Shown: positions 1 to 7,755, counted from the first letter of the stretch. The stretch: 43,381 nt of DNA from DATJGF01 sp035495315 (GCA_035495315.1 DATJGF010000184.1:1-43381); one strand, 5' to 3'. Program-made: numbers and translations. The notes: a model not told the origin generated them from the sequence alone.

Positions 1-359
1 TGGGTGTGGGTAGAACACACCGCCAACCGGTCCGGGTCGACGTGCTTCTTTTTTCGCAGGCGCTGCGCGACTTCGTCGCGAATCGCTGCGGGGACACCAC
101 AGTTATCCACTGTGACCAGGATCGCAGGACGTTCAGCATCGCTGCCAAAAGCCAGGGCCTTGGCGTAAAGCTTCTGGGCAACACCCTCGGACTCGGTCTT
201 GCGTGAAGCATATCCGGTCAACCGGATGGGATAGCTTGGAGTAATATCGATCTTTGCAACGCCCACCGCGCGGAGCGGCGCCTGATTTACCCCATATGCC
301 TCTGTGGCGCCCAAGCAGATCGCACCCGATAAGAAATATCGGATGAAGCGTAGTGACAT
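1..359 (-). CDS. Neutral/alkaline ceramidase-like secreted protein, 5' part
   Basis: Reading the reverse strand from the ATG at 359 gives about 119 residues running off the window edge. A hydrophobic signal peptide (RYFLSGAICLGATEAYG) is followed by the start of a neutral ceramidase-type N-terminal domain: 'RAVGVAKIDITP' and 'RLTGYASRK' resemble the family's opening 'G.G..DiTp...l.GYa', and the visible end 'CSTHTH' matches the conserved metal-binding His region. Known members hydrolyse the amide bond of ceramides; many verrucomicrobial and planctomycete paralogues are exported and have unknown substrates. An in-frame ATG two codons upstream (365) is an equally possible start; neither has a clear Shine-Dalgarno. 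Everything beyond residue 119, including most of the catalytic domain, lies outside the window, so function is assigned at family level only. Confidence 0.72.
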   Translation of the reverse strand, partial: MSLRFIRYFLSGAICLGATEAYGVNQAPLRAVGVAKIDITPSYPIRLTGYASRKTESEGVAQKLYAKALAFGSDAERPAILVTVDNCGVPAAIRDEVAQRLRKKKHVDPDRLAVCSTHT

Positions 360-407
360 GCGCATACTGTAAGACGCGCCGCCGGTTTGAAAAGAAAAAC
401 CGCCTAC

Positions 408-483
408 GGAAGGCCGAGCTCCGCGAGGCCCACTTTATTTCATTAACCTCGAGGAGTGTGGGCCTCGCGAAGCTCGGCCTTCC
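408..483. repeat. Long palindrome between two minus-strand genes (dispersed repeat, possible terminator)
   Basis: Arms of 26 nt at 408-433 and 458-483 pair with a single mismatch around a 24-nt loop. Arm core: GAGCTCCGCGAGGCCCAC. It lies just beyond the stop of the 491-1036 gene and before the ceramidase-like gene, so it could end transcription from the former, but no T-run follows. A related sequence recurs at 20324-20379, which argues for a dispersed repeat family. Confidence 0.8.
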
Positions 484-490
484 TGTAAAA

Positions 491-1036
491 CTATTCGCCT
501 TTGGAGGAGAACTGATCCTCTTTTCGTTTGAACAGCAGGTTGAAAGTTGTGAGCGATCCGTACGAACGAGTGATGTACTGCTGCATCTCCACCTTGTCGC
601 TATCGGTCAGCGCGGGGTGCCCGTTTATCTTTTGCTCGAGCACCCGTAATTGGTTCCGCAGGCCGACGATCTTGTGAAAGAACACCTCCATTGGAACTTC
701 CTTTGTTTGCAAAGTTGGATCCGAAGGGTGGAGGACCATTTTGCCCTTGTGCCACTTTGGGCCAAGTTGTTCGATCACGGCATCGGGCTTTTCGTAGCCC
801 AAGCGATCGATCACTGACTCGATCGTATTCTCGACGAACTGCTTTAACGGCTGCTCGAGACCACTGACGGTCACGCTCGGCTCTGCCGGCGTGACGCCGC
901 TGAGGTCGGGATCGATCGTCCGCATGGCATCATCAAACCGAATCTCCGCCGACTTCTCTGAAATCGTTTTGACCGTCCCGAGTCCATATTGCGGGTGACG
1001 GATCCGCAGTCCCACGTGAAGCGCTTCAATTTTCAT
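491..1036 (-). CDS. Conserved hypothetical protein with N-terminal SH3-like segment
   Basis: About 181 residues. I do not recognise a named family. The N-terminus ('GLRIRHPQYGLGTVKTI', residues ~9-25) resembles small SH3-like barrels such as the C-terminal domain of UvrD-type helicases or CarD-like modules ('G..V.H..fG.G.V'). The rest is charged, with a probable helical C-terminal half (residues ~130-175, 'MEVFFHKIVGLRNQLRVLEQKI'). The open frame extends upstream to 1234, but that extension runs into the palindromic element at 1210-1301 and looks non-coding. The start at 1036 is chosen because GGAG lies immediately before it, although the spacing is shorter than ideal. No signal peptide is visible, so it is probably cytoplasmic. 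Confidence 0.6.
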   Translation of the reverse strand: MKIEALHVGLRIRHPQYGLGTVKTISEKSAEIRFDDAMRTIDPDLSGVTPAEPSVTVSGLEQPLKQFVENTIESVIDRLGYEKPDAVIEQLGPKWHKGKMVLHPSDPTLQTKEVPMEVFFHKIVGLRNQLRVLEQKINGHPALTDSDKVEMQQYITRSYGSLTTFNLLFKRKEDQFSSKGE

Positions 1037-1209
1037 GCTCCTTAGTTTAGCGATTAGCGTCGTCGCAGCCACACGGAAGTTTGACCGAAGTCCCGGCAGG
1101 AATTGACTTTCTCCGGCAAGCGGTTCAGCGAAACTTTGTGGTGTTAGCCGCCTGCTCTCCTTTGATGAGTCGCTCAAGACCATCGCGGTTGCGGAAAACA
1201 TCGCGGTGT

Positions 1210-1301
1210 TTCCCCCGTTGGGAGGGGAGGGCAAACGCCTGCTGGCGCGCTTGCGGGTCTCTTAAGCCAGTCCCATGCCTTCCCTCCGTTGACAGGGGGA
1301 A
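1210..1301. repeat. Imperfect palindromic intergenic element
   Basis: Arms at 1210-1233 and 1276-1301 are imperfect reverse complements: both outer ends are TTCCCCC/GGGGGAA and the inner ends AGGGCA/TGCCTT, with a GTTG-containing core in each. The element lies between the divergent 491-1036 and lolC-like genes. It resembles a small non-autonomous repeat more than a terminator, because no T-run is present and neither neighbouring gene ends here. Confidence 0.5.
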
Positions 1302-1325
1302 TTTGGCCGTTTAGTGTGCGGGCAC

Positions 1326-2588
1326 ATGTCTCGGCTGCCTTTCGAACTGCTGCTGGCGGTGAGGTACTTGCGGCCCAAAAGGACTTTCGTCTCGGTGATC
1401 ACACTGATTTCCGTGCTGGGCGTCACTTTAGGGGTCGCCGTGCTGATCATCGTGATTAGCGTGATGAGCGGCTTTGATCACGACCTGCGCGACAAGATCC
1501 TCGGCTTTAATCCGCAGCTGCGGATCATGAAACGGGAAGGTACGCTGCGTGATTACGAGGCGGTGATGCGGCAGGTTTCCTCCAACAACGTGGTGCAAGC
1601 CGTCGCCCCGTACGTTCTCGGGCAAGTGATGGTCGAGACGCAACCCCAAAATGGGCCGTCCCAATTTGCTGCACCTGTATTGCGGGGGTTGGATCCGCAG
1701 CTGGAACCTAAAATTACCTCACTGGCGAGCAACATCATTGAAGGCAAATTCGATGTGAGCGATCGCGGTCTGTTGGTCGGCAACGAGTTTGCCCGCAACA
1801 TGGGACTGCAGGTAGGTGACCGGATATCGATTTACTCGCCGCAAGAGCTGCAAAAGATGCACCGCAGCCAGGGCAAAGAAACCGTGCTCCCCGATGAATA
1901 CACGGTCCGGGGGATTTTTGATGTCGGTTATTTCGAATACGACGCTCAAGTGATCATGACCTCGCTGGAAGACGCCCAGGAGTTGTATGTGCTCGATTCC
2001 AGCGTGCACGGCTTAATGGTGGTGTTGCATGATCCGTATCAAGCCCCCCAGGTCGCAAAGCAGTTCGCACGGATGTTGGGCCCGGAATTTCAAGTCACAA
2101 CCTGGATGCAAGAAAATGCCAGTTTGCTCGGGGCGTTGGTCGTTGAGAAAAATGTCATGTTTTACCTGCTCTTCTTTATCATGATCGTCGCGGCATTGTG
2201 CATCTTGAGCGCACTGATCACGTTTGTGGTCCAGAAGACGCGCGAGATTGGGATGCTCAAGGCACTTGGCGCAACCGACCTGCAGGTCGCCGGGTTGTTT
2301 CTAAGCCAGAGCGGATTTGTCGGAGCCGTCGGTGTCGCCGCCGGCTTTGGCCTCGGGCGCCTCTTGCTCGGATACCGAAACGAATTTTTGGCTTTCATGA
2401 ATCATCTTACCGGGTTTGAACTCTTTCCCGCTGCCATTTACGGGTTCAGCAAACTGCCGGCACTAATCATCCCGCGGGATATCCTGCTCATCTGCGGCAG
2501 CGCACTGTTGATTTGCCTTCTGGGCGGGATTATCCCGGCCTGGCGTGCCGGCAGATTGAAGCCAGTCGAGGCTCTGCGCTATGAGTGA
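1326..2588 (+). CDS. lolC: LolC/LolE-type lipoprotein-releasing ABC transporter permease
   Basis: About 420 residues. One membrane helix near the N-terminus (VITLISVLGVTLGVAVLIIV), a long periplasmic MacB-like core (roughly residues 50-270), then three C-terminal helices in the FtsX-like domain (starting FYLLFFIMIVAALCILSALI and ending ILLICGSALLICLLGGIIPAW). 'KTREIGMLKALGAT' is the coupling-helix motif typical of FtsX/LolC permeases. Known role of the family: with LolD, it extracts mature lipoproteins from the inner membrane for delivery to the outer membrane. The start at 1326 (MSRLPFELLLAVRYLR) matches the family; an upstream GTG at 1314 is less likely. It overlaps lolD by 8 nt, so the two are translationally linked. 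Only one permease gene is present here, so the complex may be a homodimer or use a partner elsewhere; lolC versus lolE cannot be told apart. Confidence 0.92.
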   Translation: MSRLPFELLLAVRYLRPKRTFVSVITLISVLGVTLGVAVLIIVISVMSGFDHDLRDKILGFNPQLRIMKREGTLRDYEAVMRQVSSNNVVQAVAPYVLGQVMVETQPQNGPSQFAAPVLRGLDPQLEPKITSLASNIIEGKFDVSDRGLLVGNEFARNMGLQVGDRISIYSPQELQKMHRSQGKETVLPDEYTVRGIFDVGYFEYDAQVIMTSLEDAQELYVLDSSVHGLMVVLHDPYQAPQVAKQFARMLGPEFQVTTWMQENASLLGALVVEKNVMFYLLFFIMIVAALCILSALITFVVQKTREIGMLKALGATDLQVAGLFLSQSGFVGAVGVAAGFGLGRLLLGYRNEFLAFMNHLTGFELFPAAIYGFSKLPALIIPRDILLICGSALLICLLGGIIPAWRAGRLKPVEALRYE

Positions 2589-3264
2589 GATCGTGCTCTC
2601 GGCCCGGAACGTTCATAAGACCTACCTGCTCGGTAAACGGTCGCTCGAGGTCTTGCGCGGGGTTGACCTTGAACTTGGCCGAGGCGAGTTCCTCGCTCTG
2701 CGCGGCGCCTCGGGTGCGGGCAAAAGCACCCTGCTGCACCTCCTGGGCGGATTGGATAATCCGAACGAGGGGGAAATTTGGCTCGGACAGCGCAACCTTG
2801 CCGAATTGTCCCGAGGTGAACTGGCACGCGTGCGGAACCACGAGATCGGGTTCATCTTCCAAGCTTATTATCTGCTGCCCGAATTGGACGCATTGGAGAA
2901 CGTCTGCCTGCCGGCGCGCATGGCACGAACCAATCCCAGCAAGGCGGAAGCTCGGGGCCGCGATTTGCTCGCCCGCGTCGGCTTAAAAGATCGTATCGAT
3001 CATAAACCCTACGAACTGTCAGGCGGCGAACAGCAACGAGTCGCCATTGCCCGTGCCCTGGTGAATGAACCCAATGTCATTCTGGCCGACGAGCCGACGG
3101 GTAACCTGGATTCGCACACGGGGGAAGAAATCATTGAGTTGCTGGTCTCATTACGGGCAGAAAAGCAAACGACGCTCGTTATCGCGACACACGATGCGAA
3201 GGTTGCGGCGCGCGCGCCGAGAGTGATTGAGTTGGTGGATGGGGAAGTTAAACGTGATGCGTGA
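2581..3264 (+). CDS. lolD: LolD-type lipoprotein-releasing ABC transporter ATP-binding protein
   Basis: 227 residues, the usual LolD/MacB-type length. Walker A is GASGAGKST, the signature LSGGEQQRVAIARAL, Walker B VILADEPTG followed by NLDS, and the switch His lies in 'IATHD'. The family hydrolyses ATP on the cytoplasmic face to power release of lipoproteins through LolC/E. The start ATG at 2581 lies inside the last codons of the permease gene (8-nt overlap), giving a two-gene operon. After the stop, a run of short 7-nt near-repeats (GTGAAAC, GTGAAAC, GTAAGAC, GTAAGAA) fills the gap to the next gene. The LolD assignment rather than MacB rests on the LolC-type neighbour. Confidence 0.93.
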   Translation: MSEIVLSARNVHKTYLLGKRSLEVLRGVDLELGRGEFLALRGASGAGKSTLLHLLGGLDNPNEGEIWLGQRNLAELSRGELARVRNHEIGFIFQAYYLLPELDALENVCLPARMARTNPSKAEARGRDLLARVGLKDRIDHKPYELSGGEQQRVAIARALVNEPNVILADEPTGNLDSHTGEEIIELLVSLRAEKQTTLVIATHDAKVAARAPRVIELVDGEVKRDA

Positions 3265-3300
3265 AACGTGAAACGTAAGACGTAAGAAGGGGTCGTTAGG

Positions 3301-3879
3301 ATGAACGAAGAGTATTGGGAGAGTAGATATCAGACCAAGGACATGCCTTGGGAGAAAGGGGCACCCTCACCGGGGTTGGTCGATTTTCTTCTAGCGCATC
3401 GGTCTCTGCCGCGCGGAACCGTTTGCGTGCCGGGTTGCGGGACTGGTCACGACGTGCGGGCGTGGGCACAAGCTGGTTTTGAGGCATACGGATTCGATAT
3501 TGCGCCAAGTGCCATCCAGTGGGCTCATGAGTCCACGCGAGCAGCCGGGCTTGCTGCGGAATTTAAACTTGCTGATTTTCTTCACGATGATCCGCCGTTT
3601 TTATTCGATTGGATTTTCGAACACACGCTGTTCTGCGCAATTCAGCCAAATCAGCGCGACGATTACGTTGCAGCGGTTCTACGTTGGCTAAAACCGAGCG
3701 GCCATTACCTGGCAGTTAACTATCTTATCCCGGATCAGGATGGGCCGCCCTTTGGCACTACGCGTGATGAACTGTGGCAACGCTTTTCGCCTCACTTCGA
3801 CTTGGCCGAAGAGCACGTGCCTCGGTCGTATCCAAATCGGACCGGGTTGGAGCTGATGTTGTGGTGGCGGCGGAAGTAA
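3301..3879 (+). CDS. TPMT-like class I SAM-dependent methyltransferase
   Basis: 192 residues. The N-terminus 'YWESRYQTKDMPWEKGAPSPGL' is characteristic of the thiopurine S-methyltransferase/halide methyltransferase (TPMT, HOL-like) family. The SAM-binding motif I is 'VCVPGCGTGHDV' (~residues 41-52), motif II acidic residue in 'AYGFDIAP', and the post-motif region 'FDWIFEHTLFCAI' is also family-typical. Members methylate thiols, selenium or tellurium species, or halide ions; the substrate cannot be told from sequence. It starts 36 nt after lolD and could be co-transcribed, but a functional link is not evident. No membrane segment or signal peptide. Confidence 0.88.
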   Translation: MNEEYWESRYQTKDMPWEKGAPSPGLVDFLLAHRSLPRGTVCVPGCGTGHDVRAWAQAGFEAYGFDIAPSAIQWAHESTRAAGLAAEFKLADFLHDDPPFLFDWIFEHTLFCAIQPNQRDDYVAAVLRWLKPSGHYLAVNYLIPDQDGPPFGTTRDELWQRFSPHFDLAEEHVPRSYPNRTGLELMLWWRRK

Positions 3880-4055
3880 ACGGTCCGAAAATCGAAAACC
3901 GAGGGCCGAAATAACACCGAATCGGAAGCGTGAATCCGCAGAATAGCGCCTTGGTTCGGTTTCGGTCTTCGGTTTTTTCGGCCTTCGAGCTTCGGCCTTT
4001 GGATTTTAGAACCGTCGTAAGTTTCTCCGCCAGCGCCGCGTACATTCCCGGCATC
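3880..4055. repeat. Low-complexity CGAAA/TTTCG-rich intergenic stretch
   Basis: The first part (3888-3935) is rich in CCGAAA/CCGAG units and the second (3955-4010) in their complements (GGTTTCGG, CTTCGG, TTTCGGCC), so the two halves can form a large imperfect hairpin after the methyltransferase stop. It may work as a terminator or be a decayed repeat. No gene is seen. Confidence 0.45.
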
Positions 4056-4061
4056 TTGACA
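4056..4061 (+). promoter_or_regulatory. Possible -35 box upstream of the riboswitch
   Basis: A perfect TTGACA lies 28 nt before the proposed first riboswitch helix. With 17-nt spacing the -10 position would read ATTGAT (4079-4084), a weak match. That would start the transcript near 4091 and cut into the outer P1 helix, so either the spacing or the P1 assignment needs revision. Weak call. Confidence 0.3.
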
Positions 4062-4083
4062 ATACGCGCAAACGTGAGATTGA

Positions 4084-4254
4084 TCTTTCCAGCAGTAATG
4101 CAGCCTAAGTTGGCCTTCCTTCCTGAAGGCCAATGCGGGGGACCCAAACTCCTCGAGCAGGTGCTCGGGGGTGGGGCGCAGAGCCGCGGGTAACCGTAGC
4201 TCAGGTCACTTCCTGGACCTAGCCCGTCAGCTAACCTCGTCGGCGATGGGAAGG
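4084..4254 (+). ncRNA. Cyclic-di-AMP riboswitch (ydaO/yuaA class)
   Basis: Two blocks match what I recall of the ydaO-yuaA consensus: GCGGGGGACCCAAA (4135-4148) near the 5' side and CCCGTCAGCTAACCTCG (4223-4239) followed by GGCG on the 3' side. Between them lie GGGGTG and paired arms. An outer P1 helix of 8 bp forms between 4084-4091 (TCTTTCCA) and 4247-4254 (TGGGAAGG), counting G-U pairs. A strong P2-like hairpin has 9-bp arms at 4110-4118 and 4125-4133. The orientation is the same as the SPFH gene starting 135 nt downstream. The class senses cyclic di-AMP and is usually a genetic OFF switch. In other bacteria it controls cell-wall hydrolases, potassium transport and osmolyte genes; an SPFH target would be unusual as far as I know. 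Confidence 0.87.
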
Positions 4255-4320
4255 GCGATCCTCTAGGGTCCCGCGAGTGCGAGATCCCCACGTTCTCCCA
4301 GTAGCAACAGCGCTGTACTT

Positions 4321-4379
4321 CGCGCGGCGATACCGCGCGGTGTTCAGCCACATCGGCGCTGCGCCTCAAGCTCAGCGCC
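4321..4379 (+). promoter_or_regulatory. Hairpins between riboswitch and SPFH start (candidate expression platform)
   Basis: Two hairpins precede the SPFH start codon: CGCGCGG/CCGCGCG (4321-4327 with 4333-4339) and GGCGCTG/CAGCGCC (4355-4361 with 4373-4379). The second ends 9 nt before the ATG at 4389, so it could affect ribosome access. Neither is followed by a T-run, which points to translational rather than terminator-type control, if either is the platform. Confidence 0.45.
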
Positions 4380-4388
4380 TGAAGACGT

Positions 4389-6188
4389 ATGAAACTGGTA
4401 TTAACTCTCATGGGAGAGCACCCGATGCTCTCCACGCTCCTAATCCTATCGGTTCTGCTTTGCTTGTCGCCGGCCTTATTGGGAGCAGTCCTGATTCGCG
4501 AACGACAGGTTGGCATCATCGTCAAAAAATTCGGTGGCCATTCCCTGCCACCGGGTCGTCTGATTGCTTTAGCCGGTGAATCCGGCTACCAGGCCGACAC
4601 ACTCGCGCCGGGTTTGCACTTCGGTTTTTTCCCGTGGCAATACCGGATTATCAAGGTGCCAGTCACCGTTGTGTCGCAAGGCGAAATCGCCCTGGTCGTC
4701 GCCGCCGATGGCGCACCTATCCCAGCCGAACGCATCCTCGGAAAAATCGTCGAATGCGATAATTTCCAGAATGCGCGCCAGTTCCTGGTCAATGGCGGCG
4801 AGAAAGGCCGCCAACTCGGAATCCTCACTGCCGGCACGTATCGAATTAACCCAGCGTTGTTCACGGTGATTACTTCAATGACTGCGATTGAGCACGAAAT
4901 GACCGCTGCGCAACTGCGCCTGCATCGAGTCGAATCCGACATGGTAGGGATCGTTACTACGCTCGACGGCAGACCGATTGAGTCAGGAGAAATTGCCGGA
5001 CCGGTAATCCCCGGCCACGAGAACTTCCAAAATGCGCAAGCATTTCTGGACGGTGGTGGTCGGCGCGGGTTGCAAGAGCAGACGTTGCTCTCAGGCACGT
5101 GGAATCTCAATCCATGGTTTGTTCAGGTCGAGCAGGTGCCGATGGTGCAAATACCGATCGGCTACGTCGGCGTGGTCATCTCGTACGTGGGGAAGGCGCA
5201 TGTCGACGTCAGTGGAATCGAGTTCAAGCACGGGGACCTGGTCGAGGTCGGCCACAAAGGTGTTTGGGTAACACCGCTGTATCCCGGCAAAGCTCCCATC
5301 AACACCCGAGTGATGAAGGTGGAGTTGGTGCCCACCACCAATATCGTGCTCAACTGGGCTACTCGCACCGAGTCCCATCACTACGATGAAAAACTCTCGT
5401 CCATTACAGTGCGTTCGAGGGACGGCTTCGCGTTCAACCTGGACGTCGCCCAGATCATTCATGTCGGCGCGCTGGATGCCCCTAAAGTGATCTCGCGCGT
5501 CGGGTCGATGCAGAACCTGGTCGACCACGTCCTGCAGCCGATTGTCGGGAATTATTTCCGCAACTCGGCCCAGGATTACACCGTGCTCGACTTTTTGAGC
5601 GCGCGGAGCCAGCGGCAGATCGAGGCCGCCGAGCATATTCGAGCGGCGTTGGGGGCCTATGATGTGCAGGCGATTGACACGCTCATCGGCGATATCAATC
5701 CGCCGGCGCAACTCATGCAAACACAGACCGACCGCAAGCTCGCCGAAGAGCAGCGAAAGACCTATGAGATGCAAGAGGCTGCCCAGAAACAGCGGCAGCA
5801 GTTGGTGCGTCAGACTTCGCTTGCCGATATCCAGCACCAGGTCGTCGGCGCCGAGCAAGGCGTCAATATCGCCGAACTGCAGGCCAATGCGCAGGTCAAG
5901 CAGGCGACGGGCGAGGCCGAGTCGACGCGGTTGCGCGCGCACGGCGACGCGGAAGCAATCCGGGCCACCGGCCAGGCCAAGGCCGAAGCCTATCGCGCCG
6001 GCGTCGAGTCGCTCGGCGCGCAGCCCTATACGATCATGCAGTTGATGCAAATCGTGGGCGATCGCAATGTGCGGATCGTGCCGGACGTAGCGGTCAGCGG
6101 CACCAACGCCAATCCGGGTCTGGTGGATGGACTGCTCGGACTGATGCTGCGCAACCAGTCAAACGGTCATCAGGTCAAGTCCAGCTAG
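4389..6188 (+). CDS. SPFH/band-7 domain membrane protein (flotillin-like)
   Basis: 599 residues. An N-terminal membrane segment (LSTLLILSVLLCLSPALLGAVLI, ~residues 14-36) is followed by an SPFH-type region beginning 'RERQVGIIVKKFGG'. The C-terminal part (~residues 440-560) is Gln/Ala/Glu-rich and helical, with the heptad-like 'QANAQVKQATGEAESTRL' and 'HGDAEAIRATGQAKAEAYRAG' typical of flotillin-like coiled coils. The middle holds two similar segments, 'ILGKIVECDNFQNARQFLVN' (~residues 116-135) and 'IAGPVIPGHENFQNAQAFLD' (~residues 201-220), so the N-terminal region is internally duplicated. Family members form large ring or cage assemblies at membranes and organise microdomains or protein quality control. 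No NfeD partner is adjacent. The upstream c-di-AMP riboswitch suggests second-messenger control. An alternative start lies at Met-8 (4410). Confidence 0.85.
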   Translation: MKLVLTLMGEHPMLSTLLILSVLLCLSPALLGAVLIRERQVGIIVKKFGGHSLPPGRLIALAGESGYQADTLAPGLHFGFFPWQYRIIKVPVTVVSQGEIALVVAADGAPIPAERILGKIVECDNFQNARQFLVNGGEKGRQLGILTAGTYRINPALFTVITSMTAIEHEMTAAQLRLHRVESDMVGIVTTLDGRPIESGEIAGPVIPGHENFQNAQAFLDGGGRRGLQEQTLLSGTWNLNPWFVQVEQVPMVQIPIGYVGVVISYVGKAHVDVSGIEFKHGDLVEVGHKGVWVTPLYPGKAPINTRVMKVELVPTTNIVLNWATRTESHHYDEKLSSITVRSRDGFAFNLDVAQIIHVGALDAPKVISRVGSMQNLVDHVLQPIVGNYFRNSAQDYTVLDFLSARSQRQIEAAEHIRAALGAYDVQAIDTLIGDINPPAQLMQTQTDRKLAEEQRKTYEMQEAAQKQRQQLVRQTSLADIQHQVVGAEQGVNIAELQANAQVKQATGEAESTRLRAHGDAEAIRATGQAKAEAYRAGVESLGAQPYTIMQLMQIVGDRNVRIVPDVAVSGTNANPGLVDGLLGLMLRNQSNGHQVKSS

Positions 6189-6198
6189 GCAATGCAAA

Positions 6199-6229
6199 CT
6201 GCAGCGGCAGAGTAATACCGCCGCTGCAG
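6199..6229 (+). terminator. Hairpin after SPFH gene, terminator-like
   Basis: Perfect 10-bp stem CTGCAGCGGC/GCCGCTGCAG (6199-6208 with 6220-6229) with an 11-nt loop, 10 nt after the SPFH stop codon. No T-run follows, so it is either a factor-dependent terminator or an mRNA 3'-end stabiliser. Confidence 0.6.
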
Positions 6230-6396
6230 AACTCCCGGAACCCGGCAGCAGCTTCAGCCCCGCGTTCCGGTGCATTAGCAGGACGCTACTCCGACCACTC
6301 GACAATGGATTTCATTACTTGCGTTTTGGTGCGTTCGGGCCTAAAGGTCTGCAGGAACCAAAACTTTCATGTTGCGGCAAGATCCATCAAATTAAG

Positions 6397-7755
6397 ATGA
6401 AGCCAAACCGCCTCATCTGCACGATTTGGTTTTCGTTTCTTGCAGCAATCTCCGCCTGGGGAGACAGCCTGTACATGCCCTTGAACAGTCTGGATGTTGC
6501 GGCTCAAAGGGCGCCAGCAATCAATTGCGCGAACCAGCTCAGCCAAATCCTTGCCGCGGCCCGCTCCTGGTCAAATGATAACCTGGATCAGCCCCCACCT
6601 TCCCTGGAGGTGCTCAGCAACGATCTGCCGAGTCCCGCGGTGCTCTTTTGTCCCGCCAACTTGATTACCGCGGTTCCTACTAATTGGGCTCAGGTTGATT
6701 GGACAAAAATCGATTATACGTGGGTTTCACCGCCGGACTGGTCGAATCCAACAAACGTGGCTTGCGTCTGCCGCATTCATAACAACTACGGCCGCGTCGA
6801 GGGAAGCGTTTCTGTCGGGGACTACCGCCCTGGCTGGCCTTACCTCACCGCTACTCCTCCCTGGGTATTTGCCACCCCGGGGGAAAACGTTCGTTTCCAA
6901 TTCAATTATGCTTCCAATGCGCTCCTGCCTGTGACTTTTCAATGGCGGAGAGAACACGTATCCTACGTCACGAATATTACACGTTATGTTAACCCGGACG
7001 ACCCCACCGGCATTTACTGGCGAACCAACGTGGTTGGCAGGTTCGACCACACCAACTTGCCCGGCCAGACCAATCTCACCTTGTACATCTCCAATGCTCA
7101 AGCGGCTGATAACGATTACTACAGCGTTGCGGTCAGTAACGCGATCGGGCTCTGTGTTTCGCATCCGACGCGATTATTGATCGATGTCTCCGCCGCCGGA
7201 GTGGCGACCAACGAGCAGTGGTCACGGGCTTTCTGCGTGAACAATCTGAAAATGATCGGCCTGGCCGCCAGGCTGGTGTCCGATAATGCATCGGATCCGA
7301 TCTTTTCGCCGGGGTCTTTTCAAGCCTTGACCAACCGCGATGGTTCGCCGCTGCTGGGCTGGCCCACAGCTTTGTTCTGCCGCTCCGATACTAACCGGTC
7401 GGCCCCAGCCGATTGGTCGGCGGTGGATTTTTCCAACACCAGTTACGAAATGGTTCCGGGCGATCCACAAAATCCTTACGCAATCTTTTGTCGGTGTCAG
7501 GTCCACAGTTTTTACGTTCAAATGAACGGGGATGTAATTCAACAACCTCGTTTTAATTCAATTCATCGATTAAGCGACGGAAGCTTTAACCTCAGCTTCC
7601 ACGCGTTTGCCGGGAAAACTAACTTCCTCGAAACCTCAATTGATCTCCGGAATTGGAAGTTGGTTAAGAGCTACGACAACGTTCTGGGAGACGTCGAATT
7701 TATAGACTCTGGTCCAAGAGCAGCTCAAGGCTTCTACCGCGTTCGGCTTCCTTGA
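6397..7755 (+). CDS. Secreted protein: Ig-like domain between two pseudopilin-type modules
   Basis: 452 residues from the ATG at 6397, which starts a clear signal peptide (MKPNRLICTIWFSFLAAISAWG). Module 1 (~residues 35-145) has 'INCANQLSQILAAARSWSNDN' and 'SPAVLFCPAN'. Module 2 (~300-400) repeats the plan with 'FCVNNLKMIGLAARLVSDN' and 'PTALFCRSDTNRSAPADWSAVD'. The 'C.NNLK.I..A...W..DN' signature is what verrucomicrobial type-II-secretion pseudopilins carry after their N-terminal helix, but here it follows a signal peptide without the prepilin methylation motif. The centre (~150-270) is an Ig-like domain ('NVRFQFNYAS', 'TFQWRREH', 'LYISNAQAADNDYYSVAVSN'). The C-terminus (~400-452, 'FNLSFHAFAGKTNFLETSIDLRNWKLV') resembles a common C-terminal beta domain of secreted verrucomicrobial proteins. 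Exact function unknown. Confidence 0.72.
   Translation: MKPNRLICTIWFSFLAAISAWGDSLYMPLNSLDVAAQRAPAINCANQLSQILAAARSWSNDNLDQPPPSLEVLSNDLPSPAVLFCPANLITAVPTNWAQVDWTKIDYTWVSPPDWSNPTNVACVCRIHNNYGRVEGSVSVGDYRPGWPYLTATPPWVFATPGENVRFQFNYASNALLPVTFQWRREHVSYVTNITRYVNPDDPTGIYWRTNVVGRFDHTNLPGQTNLTLYISNAQAADNDYYSVAVSNAIGLCVSHPTRLLIDVSAAGVATNEQWSRAFCVNNLKMIGLAARLVSDNASDPIFSPGSFQALTNRDGSPLLGWPTALFCRSDTNRSAPADWSAVDFSNTSYEMVPGDPQNPYAIFCRCQVHSFYVQMNGDVIQQPRFNSIHRLSDGSFNLSFHAFAGKTNFLETSIDLRNWKLVKSYDNVLGDVEFIDSGPRAAQGFYRVRLP

Noticed and set aside
6..206. Plus-strand ORF at the left edge
   Set aside because: Shadow of the ceramidase-like gene on the minus strand, which has a signal peptide and family motifs.
1037..1234. 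N-terminal extension of the 491-1036 protein
   Set aside because: The extension is translated palindromic repeat sequence, and a GGAG precedes the Met at 1036.
4084..4254. tRNA or other structured RNA instead of a riboswitch
   Set aside because: 'AACCGTAGCTCAGGT' briefly resembles a tRNA D-arm, but no acceptor stem, anticodon or T-arm (GGTTCRA) pairs around it, whereas both ydaO-type conserved blocks are present.
3758..4525. 255-residue minus-strand ORF across the riboswitch
   Set aside because: It spans methyltransferase coding sequence, low-complexity repeat and riboswitch; no family pattern and no plausible start.
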